The notes under the pieces were generated by a model. The model worked only from the letters and a program-made list of their open reading frames with translations. It did not search any database and was not told the origin of the DNA. The position numbers and the translations under genes were made by a program. From Phycisphaerae bacterium (GTDB lineage: Bacteria > Planctomycetota > Phycisphaerae > Phycisphaerales > SM1A02): a stretch of DNA of 15,849 nucleotides. The stretch covers positions 39,198 through 55,046 of the forward strand of contig NZFT01000065.1 in NCBI GenBank assembly GCA_002690755.1. The letters run 5' to 3'. Numbering within the stretch: the stretch's first letter is position 1; each line of letters opens with the position of its first letter. Positions 1 to 7,620 of the stretch are shown piece after piece.

Positions 1-111
1 CGCTTCGAAGGACTCCCGGGCGAGCAGGCGACGATGTTCCTGCTCGATCCCAGCGGCAACGCCCTCGAGTTCAAGGCGTTCAAGGACCCCGCTCAGCTCT
101 TCGCGACCTGA
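1..111 (+). CDS. VOC (glyoxalase/bleomycin-resistance) family protein, 3' end only
   Basis: Only the last 36 codons lie in the window; the frame is open from base 1 to a TGA at 109-111. The peptide contains [15 protein letters not shown], which matches the last beta-strand of VOC-superfamily domains, where a D-P-[SD]-G-N-x-[LI]-E-F pattern precedes the C-terminus and its Glu is often a metal ligand. Members include glyoxalase I, dioxygenases and resistance proteins, so the substrate cannot be told from this tail. The gene converges on the CHAD gene on the other strand, and their 3' ends overlap by 19 bases (93-111). Family placement is fairly secure; function is unknown. Confidence 0.72.
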   Translation, partial: RFEGLPGEQATMFLLDPSGNALEFKAFKDPAQLFAT

Positions 112-1061
112 GCTCCGCCTTCGCTCGCACCCTTCGACCACCACTTCTCGAGCCGCTTGCGGAATTTCAAGGGCGATCGACGCGAGGCGTCCCGGCCGGA
201 TCGTATCGCATCCCGCTGAAGACGTCGTCGTCGCGTGGCGATCTCGTTCTCGACCCGTCGTCGCGCATCGGCATCCGGGAATCGATCACCGTGCTCGGCG
301 ACCAGTGCCTCCAGCATCGCGAGATCCCGATCACGCCCCAGCGATCCCGCGACCTGTTTCAGCGCACGAACATCGCGGCGGATCGACCGGGGATTCACGC
401 CACGAATCGCCGCGAGTCCGAGTTGCAGTCGGATCACCCGCTTCCGGTTCTCATGAAGTCTGGAAAGGTCGTCATCTTCATCCACGTCGTCGTGAAACCG
501 ATGCCGGACGTGTCGCCAGGCCCGATCGAATCGATCGATCACGGAAGCTCGATCGACCGCGTCGAAGTCGATCGACCCGAGCCGGATCACGAGTTCCTCG
601 AGACCATCCCGAACCTCGTCGATGACCGCTTCATCCTCCCGATGGTCGCGGGTGGTCGGCAAGGCCTTCGCGGCCGAGAGCACTGCCGCGGTCATCCGAA
701 CCGCCTCGCGGCGGCGACGCCCGGTGACCTGCTCACCGAGATCATCGAGCAGGTCGAGTACCACGTCCCGATCCCGAAGCGGCGAAAGCCGTCGGCCGAA
801 ATCCCGAGCCGCGACCCGCAGCGCTTCGTGTCCCTCCTCCGGAACGGATCCCTTGACGAGGTCCAGCACCGCGCGGAATCGTTTCAACGCCTTGCGGGTC
901 CGCCGAATCGCTTCGCTCCGCCGCCGGACCTCCCACGAACCGTGCGAATCGCACGCGTTGATCGCGAGGCGCAGTTCGTCGACGAGCACCCGGCGGAACT
1001 CGGCCGACACCGGGCGGTCCGGAGCGATCGGCGTCGCGCTCGGCACCCCACTCCGACTCAC
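93..1061 (-). CDS. CHAD domain-containing protein
   Basis: A 322-residue, Arg-rich, all-helical protein. CHAD domains are helical bundles that bind polyphosphate through conserved basic and His residues. Two half-domains are visible. The first has [12 protein letters not shown] at about residues 52-63 and [14 protein letters not shown] at 93-106. The second has [12 protein letters not shown] from about 201 and [14 protein letters not shown] further on. In the first helix the residue usually given as His in family members is Arg, while the second-half His (H203) is present. The start is set at a GTG whose last two bases lie in the overlapping stop of the upstream prenyltransferase gene (GTGA, 4-base overlap), implying translational coupling; the frame stays open upstream, but that part is only the antisense shadow of the neighbour. 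No signal peptide is seen. Polyphosphate binding is inferred from the family. Confidence 0.85.
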   Translation of the reverse strand: MSRSGVPSATPIAPDRPVSAEFRRVLVDELRLAINACDSHGSWEVRRRSEAIRRTRKALKRFRAVLDLVKGSVPEEGHEALRVAARDFGRRLSPLRDRDVVLDLLDDLGEQVTGRRRREAVRMTAAVLSAAKALPTTRDHREDEAVIDEVRDGLEELVIRLGSIDFDAVDRASVIDRFDRAWRHVRHRFHDDVDEDDDLSRLHENRKRVIRLQLGLAAIRGVNPRSIRRDVRALKQVAGSLGRDRDLAMLEALVAEHGDRFPDADARRRVENEIATRRRRLQRDAIRSGRDASRRSPLKFRKRLEKWWSKGASEGGAQVAKS

Positions 1062-2050
1062 GGCGCAAGCACCGTCAGTTCGGCGATCCCCGCGATCCCG
1101 ACGACGATGCTGACCACGCCGTTGATGGTCATGAAGGTGATCGCCATGCGGGTGGTCCCCCATCGACGCACCGTCGCATGCTCGAGGACGAGGAGGATCG
1201 CCACCACGATCGCCGCCGCGAGGAAGACACCACCGAACGCGGCTTCCGTCCGGTAGACGGCAAAGAGCAGGATCGCCGCGAAGAAGTGAAGAAGCCGTGC
1301 GATCCGCAACGCCCCGTCCACGCCGAAGTGCGCCGGGATGCTGTTGAGCCCGTCCCGGCGATCGACGTCGACGTCCTGCAAGGCATAGATCACGTCGAAG
1401 CCGCTCACCCAGCAGAGCACCATGCCCGCCAGCAACCAGATCGGCGGCGACCCGAGCGCCGCCGGGTCGACCGCGATCGCGGAGGCGATCGGGCTGAGGG
1501 CCAGGCTCGCCCCGAGCCAGAGGTGGCACATCCAGGTGAATCGCTTGAAGAGTCCGTACGCGGTGATCCAACCGAGCACCGGCACCGCGAGCACCACGGG
1601 CCACCAGTTCCCGTAGAAGACGCCGAACAGGGCCGCGATCACCACGAAGACGAGCGACGAGACCACGAACGCGATCACCGCGGACCGGGTCGACAATCGT
1701 CCCGACGGAATCGCCCGACCAACGGTTCGGGGGTTCTCCGCGTCGATTCGGCGATCGAGAATCCGGTTCGCAAGCATCGCCGCGGTCCGGGCGAAGACCA
1801 TCGCGATCACCACCAGCACCAGCCGGCCGGCGAAATCGGTCCAGTCGATTCGGCCGTCACCCGCCGCGAACGCCGCCATCGCCGCCGCGAGCACCGCGAA
1901 CGGAAGGGCGAAGATCGAGTGGGCGATCTTGATGTCGTCGGCGATGACGCGAAGCGCGGACACGGTGGGGATCTCCAGGTCGGTGGTTCGGCCTTGATGG
2001 TACCAGTCGGGATTCGAGGACCAGCCACCGGATCGAGTGATCCGAGTCAT
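1058..2050 (-). CDS. mqnP: UbiA-family prenyltransferase, MqnP-like (menaquinone biosynthesis)
   Basis: A membrane protein with 8-9 hydrophobic segments. Both aspartate motifs of UbiA prenyltransferases are intact: NRILDRRIDAENPRT (N95, D99, D103) and DVIYALQDVDVDRRDG (D219, Y222, D226, D230). These bind Mg2+-prenyl diphosphate and the aromatic acceptor. The N-terminal IKIAHSIFALPFA and the NPRT and SIPAHFG signatures fit the UbiA-like enzymes of the futalosine route (MqnP) better than protoheme or chlorophyll enzymes, but UbiA itself cannot be excluded. The given ATG overlaps the panE stop (ATGA). A GTG at 1961-1963 (residue 30), with GGAG 9 bases upstream, would remove a soluble leader not expected in the family and may be the true start. 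The gene lies between panE and the CHAD gene with overlaps at both ends. The UbiX homologue is encoded about 6 kb away in the same window. Confidence 0.85.
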   Translation of the reverse strand: MTRITRSGGWSSNPDWYHQGRTTDLEIPTVSALRVIADDIKIAHSIFALPFAVLAAAMAAFAAGDGRIDWTDFAGRLVLVVIAMVFARTAAMLANRILDRRIDAENPRTVGRAIPSGRLSTRSAVIAFVVSSLVFVVIAALFGVFYGNWWPVVLAVPVLGWITAYGLFKRFTWMCHLWLGASLALSPIASAIAVDPAALGSPPIWLLAGMVLCWVSGFDVIYALQDVDVDRRDGLNSIPAHFGVDGALRIARLLHFFAAILLFAVYRTEAAFGGVFLAAAIVVAILLVLEHATVRRWGTTRMAITFMTINGVVSIVVGIAGIAELTVLAP

Positions 2051-3006
2051 CGGGACCGGCAGGCGGCGAACCGCTCGGCGACCCGGTCGTGTATCGACCG
2101 ATTGACCGGAACCTCGACGTCATGATCGGTCGCCGCTCGAATCAACGCGGCGTTGATGTAGTCGAGTTCGCTCCGCCCGTCTCCACGATTCAGATCGGTG
2201 AGCATCGAGGACACGTTCGAGGCGGTCGCCCGGATGATGTGTCGGGTTCGTTCCAGAAGTCCCCGGCTCGCCGCCCCGAACCCGAGCGCCTCGAGGACGC
2301 GATCGTTCTCGACACAGAGGGAATCGACGAGGTCCGACGTCTCCGCGCGATCCAGCAGGACGCCGTTCCGGCATCCGTAGATCGCGGTGAGCGGATTGAT
2401 CACGGCGTTCGCGGCGATCTTCAGCCATTGATGCTCCCGGATCGATGGCGTCCAGACGGCCTCGATTCCGGCCCGATTGAGGTGATCGAGATCATCGATG
2501 ATCGAATCGAACGCAGGCGCGCTTCGACCGATCACATCTCCGATCTGAAACGGTTCATCGCCCGTCTGCTTGACGGTGCGTTCCCCGGACCGGAAGGCTG
2601 CGAAGCCCGTGTTCACGGCGTCGAGGGCGTGAACGCCCTCGGGAAGATCGCCGGGCCGTCGAAACCCGGTGCCGTTCTGGAGGAAGAACACCCGGGCTCC
2701 GGGTGCGAGCCGCGGGCCCCAGGCGTCGAGCACGTCGCCCACCGAATAGGCCTTGGTCGCGACCACCAATCGGTGCACGGTCCGTCCGGCGGCGGGTGAT
2801 TCCTCGCTCGGCGACGTCGTCGGACACGACCAGGTCACCGGCGGCCCGTCGCCGTCGCGGTAGACCAGTTCCACCGGATCCGGGCATGGCGTCCGGGTGA
2901 CCAGCCGGACCGGCTCCCCGGTCGCGTACAGCCGGTGGGCGAGCGCCATGCCGATGGCACCACCACCGACGAGGTGCCAGGTCGAGGATGGAGGCGGGGT
3001 CGGCAT
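2047..3006 (-). CDS. panE: 2-dehydropantoate 2-reductase (ketopantoate reductase)
   Basis: A 319-residue ApbA/PanE family enzyme that reduces ketopantoate to pantoate with NADPH in pantothenate/CoA synthesis; cytosolic. The N-terminal Rossmann motif VGGGAIG is at residues 13-19. The catalytic block WLKIAANAVINPLTA places K196, N200 and N204 at the positions of E. coli K176, N180 and N184. Near the C-terminus NVSSMLTDL and GRSELDYINAAL carry the expected substrate-binding Ser and Glu (E279, matching E. coli E256). Length is slightly above the usual ~300. The start is taken as ATG at 3004-3006; a GTG directly before it is an alternative and neither has a strong ribosome binding site. It is the first gene of a leftward operon, diverging from proS across 71 bases, and its stop overlaps the next start. 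Some family members act on other 2-keto acids, so substrate is inferred. Confidence 0.9.
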   Translation of the reverse strand: MPTPPPSSTWHLVGGGAIGMALAHRLYATGEPVRLVTRTPCPDPVELVYRDGDGPPVTWSCPTTSPSEESPAAGRTVHRLVVATKAYSVGDVLDAWGPRLAPGARVFFLQNGTGFRRPGDLPEGVHALDAVNTGFAAFRSGERTVKQTGDEPFQIGDVIGRSAPAFDSIIDDLDHLNRAGIEAVWTPSIREHQWLKIAANAVINPLTAIYGCRNGVLLDRAETSDLVDSLCVENDRVLEALGFGAASRGLLERTRHIIRATASNVSSMLTDLNRGDGRSELDYINAALIRAATDHDVEVPVNRSIHDRVAERFAACRSR

Positions 3007-3077
3007 CACCGTGAAGGTAGCAACCCGAAACCCGGACGGACTCCCCGAGGGGCGGTCCTCGGTACCCTTTGCGGACC

Positions 3078-4655
3078 ATGAGCCAGAAGCCGAAGCAAAA
3101 GCAGCAGGGCGGCAAGCCCAAGACCGCCATCACCCCCACCCGCGAAGAGAACTACGCGGAGTGGTACCAGCAGGTGGTGAAATCCGCCGATCTCGCCGAG
3201 ACCAGCCCGGTCCGCGGCTGCATGGTCATCAAGCCGTGGGGCTACGCGATCTGGGAGAACGTCCAGCGGGGCCTCGACGGCATGTTCAAGGCGACCGGCC
3301 ACAAGAACGCCTACTTCCCGCTGTTCATCCCCCTCTCCTTCCTCGAGAAGGAGGCCGAGCACGTCGACGGCTTCGCCAAGGAGTGCGCGGTGGTCACGCA
3401 CCACCGCCTCGAGGCGGGTCCCGACGGCGGCCTGGTGCCCGCGGGTGAACTCGAAGAGCCCCTCGTGGTCCGGCCCACCAGCGAGACGATCATCGGCGCG
3501 ACCTTCGCCAAGTGGATCCAGAGTCACCGCGATCTTCCCCTGCTGATCAACCAGTGGGCGAACGTCGTCCGCTGGGAGATGCGGACGCGGCTCTTCCTGC
3601 GCACCGCGGAGTTCCTCTGGCAGGAGGGCCACACCGCCCACGCCACCGACGAGGAAGCCAAGGTCGAGACGATGCAGATGCTCGACGTCTACGCGGACTT
3701 CGCGGAGAACTGGCTCGCGATGCCGGTGATCCGGGGTGAGAAGACCGAAGGTGAACGCTTCCCCGGCGCCGTCGAGACCTGGTGCATCGAGGCGATGATG
3801 CAGGACCGCAAGGCGCTGCAGGCCGGCACCAGTCACTTCCTCGGGCAGAACTTCGCGAAGGCCCAGGAGATCCAGTTCCAGGACGACGAAGGCAACCGCG
3901 AGTTCTGCTGGACCACCAGCTGGGGCGTAAGCACCCGACTGATCGGCGGCACGATCATGACCCACGCCGACGACGACGGCATGATCTGTCCCCCGATGGT
4001 CGCGCCCGCGCACATCATCATCCAGCCCGTCCTCCACAAGGCCGAGTCGAAGGACGAGGTCACGGCGTTCTGCGACAAGTTGATCGAAGCCCTGAAGACC
4101 AAGGTCTACGGCGGCCGGGTGATCGAAGTGGAATACGACACCCGCGACCTCCGCGGCGGCGACAAGACCTGGCAGTGGATCAAGCGGGGTGCGCCGATCC
4201 GGCTCGAGGTCGGGCCCCGCGACGTCGCGGAAGGCAATGTCTTCATGGCCCGTCGCGACAAGGGACCGAAGGACAAGCAGAGTCTCAAGCTCGAGGAGTT
4301 CGTGGAACAGGCCGCGGACATCCTGCAGGAGATCCAGGACGGTCTGTTCGCGCGGGCGAAGGCGTTCCGCAAGGAACACACCCACGTCATCGACACCGAG
4401 GAGGCGTTCTACGAGTTCTTCAAGACGCCCGAGACCGCGGACCACGAGACCGCCCCGATTCATGCGGGCTTCGTGATGGCCCACTTCAACGGCGACCCGA
4501 AACTCGAGGAGCGGATCAAGAACGACCTCGCGGTGACGGTCCGCTGCATCCCCCTCGACGGCCAGAAGCTCTGCGACGACCAAGGCCGACCCGGCACCTG
4601 TCCGTTCACCGGCGAACCGAGTGCGAAGCGGGTGGTCTGGGCGAAGAGCTACTGA
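3078..4655 (+). CDS. proS: Prolyl-tRNA synthetase, archaeal/eukaryotic-like short type
   Basis: A 525-residue class II aminoacyl-tRNA synthetase that charges tRNA-Pro. Motif 1 lies around residues 45-90. The ATP/proline pocket includes RPTSE (122-126), motif 2 starts at R155 (RWEMRTRLFLRTAEF), TSHFLGQNF is at 241-249, and motif 3 is about STRLIGGTIMTHADDDG. The bacterial editing insertion between motifs 2 and 3 is absent. Instead there is the extra C-terminal domain of the archaeal/eukaryotic type, with Cys residues (RCIPLD, KLCDD, TCPFTG) and the characteristic terminal Tyr (AKSY). A Lys/Gln-rich leader of about 15 residues precedes the core. ATG at 3078 is chosen over an in-frame TTG at 3069. 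The ribosome binding site is weak, and a small hairpin (CCGAGG/CCTCGG, 3045-3062) lies just before the start. A strong terminator follows. Confidence 0.96.
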   Translation: MSQKPKQKQQGGKPKTAITPTREENYAEWYQQVVKSADLAETSPVRGCMVIKPWGYAIWENVQRGLDGMFKATGHKNAYFPLFIPLSFLEKEAEHVDGFAKECAVVTHHRLEAGPDGGLVPAGELEEPLVVRPTSETIIGATFAKWIQSHRDLPLLINQWANVVRWEMRTRLFLRTAEFLWQEGHTAHATDEEAKVETMQMLDVYADFAENWLAMPVIRGEKTEGERFPGAVETWCIEAMMQDRKALQAGTSHFLGQNFAKAQEIQFQDDEGNREFCWTTSWGVSTRLIGGTIMTHADDDGMICPPMVAPAHIIIQPVLHKAESKDEVTAFCDKLIEALKTKVYGGRVIEVEYDTRDLRGGDKTWQWIKRGAPIRLEVGPRDVAEGNVFMARRDKGPKDKQSLKLEEFVEQAADILQEIQDGLFARAKAFRKEHTHVIDTEEAFYEFFKTPETADHETAPIHAGFVMAHFNGDPKLEERIKNDLAVTVRCIPLDGQKLCDDQGRPGTCPFTGEPSAKRVVWAKSY

Positions 4656-4703
4656 GTCGGAGCGGCGGTCGAGATGATCGCGGGGCGACAGACAGCAAAC
4701 CAA

Positions 4704-4747
4704 GAACCCCGCGAGCATCATCGATGCTCGCGGGGTTCCTGGCTTTT
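4704..4747 (+). terminator. Intrinsic terminator of proS
   Basis: A perfect 16-bp stem (4704-4719 with 4723-4738) closed by a 3-base loop, followed by CTGGCTTTT. It begins 48 bases after the proS stop. The arms contain ACCCCGCGAGCATC and its complement. The U-tract is short and starts a few bases after the stem, but stem strength and position make termination of proS likely. Confidence 0.85.
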
Positions 4748-4778
4748 GGAGTCGGAACAAGCGGAGTGGCCGGCGAGA

Positions 4779-4799
4779 AAACGGCCTTCCCGGCCGTTT
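4779..4799. other. Hairpin between proS and the esterase gene
   Basis: AAACGGCC and GGCCGTTT form an 8-bp stem with a 5-base loop. Read on the minus strand, the stem is followed by TTTTCTC-like sequence, so it resembles a weak leftward terminator that could guard proS from antisense transcription. No minus-strand gene ends here. The rest of the 258-base interval holds the proS terminator and presumably the esterase promoter; I found no convincing -35/-10 pair. Confidence 0.45.
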
Positions 4800-4913
4800 G
4801 TCGCTTCCTCGCGGAACTCGCTCCGTTCTTTGCTGTATTCACTCGGGAAATCGGCGTGGCATCGCGTAGGCTGGTCCGCGTCCTCGACCCCAATTCGACC
4901 CGGAGATCGACCC

Positions 4914-6272
4914 ATGAATCGAATCATGCACTCGACCGTACTCGCCCTCGCGATGTTGACGCCGTTTGCGGCCGTCCACGCCCAGCAGGAATCCTGCGGC
5001 TACGACTGGGCGTGCTGGGAGATGTTCCCCTACGCCGAGGTTCCGGTCTGGACCAACGACGACGTGGGGACGCCCGGGGCCTACGACCCCGACGTCCCGT
5101 CGCCCCTCATGATCTACCTGCACTCCAACGGACCGTACGGTGACAGCGGGGTCGGTGAAGAGGAGTTCTGGCTCCGACTCTGGCCCGAAAGCTACGACGG
5201 CTTCGAGTACTACCCCGGACTTCGCAACTGGCCGGTGACCCACACCCCCGACAAGGGCGGTCCGCCGCGGGACACGGGCTGGATCTACGCCCTTCCCAAC
5301 GGCGCCCGCGATACGCCGAACAACGCCACCTGCGCCGACGTCGGGAGTTGGGCGTACTGGCGATACTGGAACGCCACCCCGAACTGCTGCGCCTACAACT
5401 GGTTCACGCCCGACACCTACGACGAAGTCGGCGACGGCGCCCCGGACCACGCGACCTATCTCAACAACCTGATCGCGTACCTCAAGACGCAGTACAACGT
5501 CGATGAGGATCGCGTCTACGTCTACGGGTACTCGAACGGCGGCTACATGTGTCACCGACTCGCCTGCGAAAACGGGAACTACGGCTTCTACGGATATCCC
5601 GACACCGACGCCGATCCCTCGGGCGACATCATTCCGCCCCAGCCGATCGCCGCGGTCGCGACCTACGCGGGTGTGACGTTCATGGATCCCGAGAACTGCA
5701 ACGGAGTCTGGCCGACCAACGTCCTGCACACCCACGACATGGGCGACCAGTCGTGCCTCTATGCCGGTGGGCTCGACACCGGTTTCTCCGGGACGTGCTA
5801 CCCCGGACTTCCACGCCCGTATCCGGGCGCCATCGCGACCGTGAGTTCGTGGATATTCATGAATCAGACGACGGGCGAAGGCGAGATGCTCGAATCGATC
5901 GTGCCGTTCGATCTCGCGGTGCCGTACAGCATGGCCCAGGTGCTCGACTGGCCCGACGGCCGGTACGGATCGACCGTGCAGCACTGGCGCGGGATCTTCG
6001 GGTCTCACGGTGCGACGTTCGCGAACAACTATCGAAATCGTCTCGTCGAATGGTTCCTGGACAATCCGCGACCGGGTTACGCGATCGCCCCGACGCAACC
6101 GGCCTGCATCGGCGACCTGAACGACGACGGGCAGGTCAACGGGGCGGATCTGGGCCTGGTCTTCGCCGCATGGGGGGAGACCGGTGTTCCGGCCGACCTC
6201 GGCGGCGACGGAACCGTCGGCGGCGAAGACATCGGTCTGCTGCTGGCGGCGTGGGGTTCGTGCCCCGGCTGA
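4914..6272 (+). CDS. Secreted alpha/beta-hydrolase esterase (PHB depolymerase/LpqC-like) with dockerin-like C-terminal repeats
   Basis: A 452-residue exported protein. The N-terminal MNRIMHSTVLALAMLTPFAA followed by VHAQ is a clear signal peptide with cleavage near HAQ. Residues about 30-390 resemble the esterase/PHB-depolymerase branch of alpha/beta hydrolases. The nucleophile elbow is GYSNGG with Ser207, and VLHTHDMGD corresponds to the acid-residue strand. GSHGATF near the end of the domain may supply the His. Many Cys, Trp and Tyr residues fit an extracellular protein. Residues 400-448 hold two EF-hand-like dockerin repeats (GDLNDDGQVNGADLG and DLGGDGTVGGEDIG, each followed by an AAWG motif), a Ca2+-binding tail common on exported planctomycete proteins. 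The start is ATG 4914 with CGGAG 8 bases upstream; the frame is open further upstream without coding character. The substrate (polyester, feruloyl ester or other) is unknown. Confidence 0.85.
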   Translation: MNRIMHSTVLALAMLTPFAAVHAQQESCGYDWACWEMFPYAEVPVWTNDDVGTPGAYDPDVPSPLMIYLHSNGPYGDSGVGEEEFWLRLWPESYDGFEYYPGLRNWPVTHTPDKGGPPRDTGWIYALPNGARDTPNNATCADVGSWAYWRYWNATPNCCAYNWFTPDTYDEVGDGAPDHATYLNNLIAYLKTQYNVDEDRVYVYGYSNGGYMCHRLACENGNYGFYGYPDTDADPSGDIIPPQPIAAVATYAGVTFMDPENCNGVWPTNVLHTHDMGDQSCLYAGGLDTGFSGTCYPGLPRPYPGAIATVSSWIFMNQTTGEGEMLESIVPFDLAVPYSMAQVLDWPDGRYGSTVQHWRGIFGSHGATFANNYRNRLVEWFLDNPRPGYAIAPTQPACIGDLNDDGQVNGADLGLVFAAWGETGVPADLGGDGTVGGEDIGLLLAAWGSCPG

Positions 6273-6302
6273 ACCCGGCACGACCTGAGACCGCGATTGA
6301 AG

Positions 6303-6344
6303 ACCAGACGACGTCGCATGCCGAAGCGGCTTCGTCTGGTTTTT
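6303..6344 (+). terminator. Intrinsic terminator of the esterase gene
   Basis: ACCAGACGA (6303-6311) pairs with TCGTCTGGT (6332-6340), followed at once by a T-run (6340-6344). A small inner hairpin (GCCG-AAG-CGGC) lies in the loop. It starts 31 bases after the esterase stop. Confidence 0.85.
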
Positions 6345-6506
6345 CAATGCGCCGCTGACCCCGACGCCGGCTGGGGTTTTCGATTCGGCCGTCGAAGATC
6401 CGAACGAGAAATCAACGAGATCGCGAACGCGGCTTGCGGGGCGTCGTAGCAGTGGATGTCCGTTCAACCCCGTACAAGAATCTGTTCTTGGGAAAGGAAG
6501 TGCCGG

Positions 6507-6653
6507 ATGACCATCAACCCGACCACGCCGCGAACCGCAGGATCTCGATCCTTCGACCGCATGACGGTGGCGACGGAGCTGATCGTCGACCTGCATGGGA
6601 GGTCGCGGAAGAACCCGGAGGTGGTGAGACCGCCCCCGATTCACCCGAACTGA
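6507..6653 (+). CDS. Possible small ORF (48 residues), doubtful
   Basis: The only candidate gene in the roughly 590-base gap between the esterase and the PEP-CTERM-like pseudogene. ATG at 6507 is preceded by AAAGGAAG at good spacing and opens a frame of 48 codons starting MTINPTTPRTAGSRS. The peptide has no recognisable domain, signal or membrane segment, and base composition is only weakly codon-like. It could be the 5' remnant of a decayed gene or chance. The rest of the gap holds two adjacent GC-rich hairpins (6744-6776 and 6786-6808) and a terminator of the opposite strand; nothing else was recognised. Confidence 0.2.
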   Translation: MTINPTTPRTAGSRSFDRMTVATELIVDLHGRSRKNPEVVRPPPIHPN

Positions 6654-6743
6654 TCGAGCGGCGTCCGACGCTCCGCGAGGTGGCGTGCGACGGACGGGAC
6701 ACCGGGGGGTGCCGAGACCATTCGTGCGGCACGCTTGATTCGA

Positions 6744-6808
6744 ACCAGCGGAAGCGGCCCGGCCGCCTCCGCTGGTCGTTCGGTTCCGGTGGACTCCTCC
6801 ACCACCGG
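6744..6808. other. Two adjacent GC-rich inverted repeats
   Basis: The first is a near-perfect palindrome: ACCAGCGGAAGCGGCC pairs with GGCCGCCTCCGCTGGT apart from one mismatch. The second pairs CCGGTGG (6786-6792) with CCACCGG (6802-6808). Neither is followed by a T-run on either strand. They lie in non-coding sequence and may be Rho-independent folds, a dispersed repeat, or remnants. Confidence 0.4.
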
Positions 6809-6860
6809 CGCGGAACGTGAGTCGATCGATCATCAGCTCGAACGGATCTTCTCTCCGTCG

Positions 6861-6900
6861 AAAAGAAAACCCCGCAGCCGCCAAGGGCGTCTGCGGGGTT
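6861..6900 (-). terminator. Intrinsic terminator of the PEP-CTERM-like gene
   Basis: AACCCCGCAG (6868-6877) pairs perfectly with CTGCGGGGTT (6891-6900). After one mismatch an inner CGCC/GGCG stem with a 3-base loop continues the fold. On the minus strand it is followed by TTTTCTTTT (through 6861). It sits about 40 bases after the stop of the pseudogene, so that gene was presumably once expressed. Confidence 0.85.
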
Positions 6901-6940
6901 CGTGTTCTTCAGGGTCGAGACGGTTCGCGTCGTTGAACGT

Positions 6941-7462
6941 TCAAGCCCGGCGACGACGGCGAGCCAGTCCGCCGAGACCGAGCAGTGCGATGGCACCGGG
7001 CGCGGAAACGATCTGTGCGGACCAGGTTCCGGACAACGGACTTCCGCCGGCCCCGAACGGCGTGTACGGACTTGCCGTCCCCGTGACGCTGCCTGACCAT
7101 TGATTGAAGAGAGGATTCCACTCGACGTCGCCCGCCAGCTCGATCCGCATGTCACCGTAGTCCTACGGCATGTCGAAGATGACGAATTCGGCTTCGAATG
7201 CATCGATCACGGTCGGGGGTGCTATCGGAAGCCACGTCTGATCTCTCGTGCCGGAAAAGTCCCCCGCGACGATGTAGACCGATCCGCTTCCGGCCGGAAC
7301 CTGGAACGTGCCTTCACCGTCGTCGTAGGAAGCGTCCACGAAGAAGTTGGTCAACAGGGGAAAGTCGAGTCCGGGATACTCATCGAATTCGAAACTGAAC
7401 TCGATCTGGCCGTCCACCAGATCCGCGGACGCCGTGGAACAGAGAATGCTCGATGCGAAGGT
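6941..7462 (-). pseudogene. PEP-CTERM-like exported protein gene, interrupted
   Basis: One continuous minus-strand frame is broken by an in-frame TAG at 7163-7165. Upstream of it reads SADLVDGQIEFSFEFDEYPG and then EFVIFDMP. Downstream it continues DYGDMRIELAGDVEW and ends SAPGAIALLGLGGLARRRRR, followed by Ala. That tail (Pro, hydrophobic helix, Arg cluster) is the sorting signal of PEP-CTERM-like proteins, normally processed by an exosortase. The 5' end is also damaged. ILCSTASA looks like the end of a signal peptide, but the frame closes at a TGA (7463-7465) with no start codon between. In another frame, GTG 7515-7517 with AAGGAG 5 bases upstream begins a hydrophobic stretch (AFLISVGAASSLA), so a frameshift may separate start and body. 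A sequencing error could account for one defect but less easily both. The terminator downstream is intact. Confidence 0.65.
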
Positions 7463-7487
7463 TCATCCGGCGGATCGCAAGGCTCGA

Positions 7488-7546
7488 CGCGGCGCCGACC
7501 GAGATCAGGAAAGCCACACCGGCTCCTTACGTGCCTGAAGCAGCGG
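7488..7546. repeat. Imperfect direct repeat, copy A
   Basis: A 59-base segment that matches 7621-7679 at about 49 of 59 positions. The first 29 bases (CGCGGCGCCGAC to GAAAGCCA) differ at only one position. It overlaps the candidate start region of the PEP-CTERM-like pseudogene. On the minus strand the core encodes AFLISVGAA in one frame. Weak similarity continues on the left side. Confidence 0.7.
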
Positions 7547-7620
7547 ACTCGAAGCCGCTTGGAACATCAGCGATCGCACCGGCCTGCGCCGCCGTCGTTT
7601 CGAGCGAATGCGAGGAACCA

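Noticed and set aside
1062..1604. Open extension of the CHAD frame upstream, adding about 180 residues
   Set aside because: It lies antisense-shifted within the prenyltransferase gene, has an Arg/Gly/Pro-rich shadow composition, and a GTGA overlap gives a natural start at 1061.
1178..2125. Long plus-strand open frame opposite the prenyltransferase gene
   Set aside because: It is charged and low in hydrophobic residues, mirrors the real gene, has no recognisable domain, and is typical of antisense frames in GC-rich DNA.
3006..4760. 584-codon minus-strand frame opposite proS
   Set aside because: It is the antisense shadow of a well-conserved gene; its sequence is a Val/Leu/Asp/Arg-rich pattern with no domain.
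4839..6884. 681-codon minus-strand frame opposite the esterase
   Set aside because: It runs through the esterase, its terminator and the following gap without domain content; the esterase has clear signal, catalytic and dockerin motifs.
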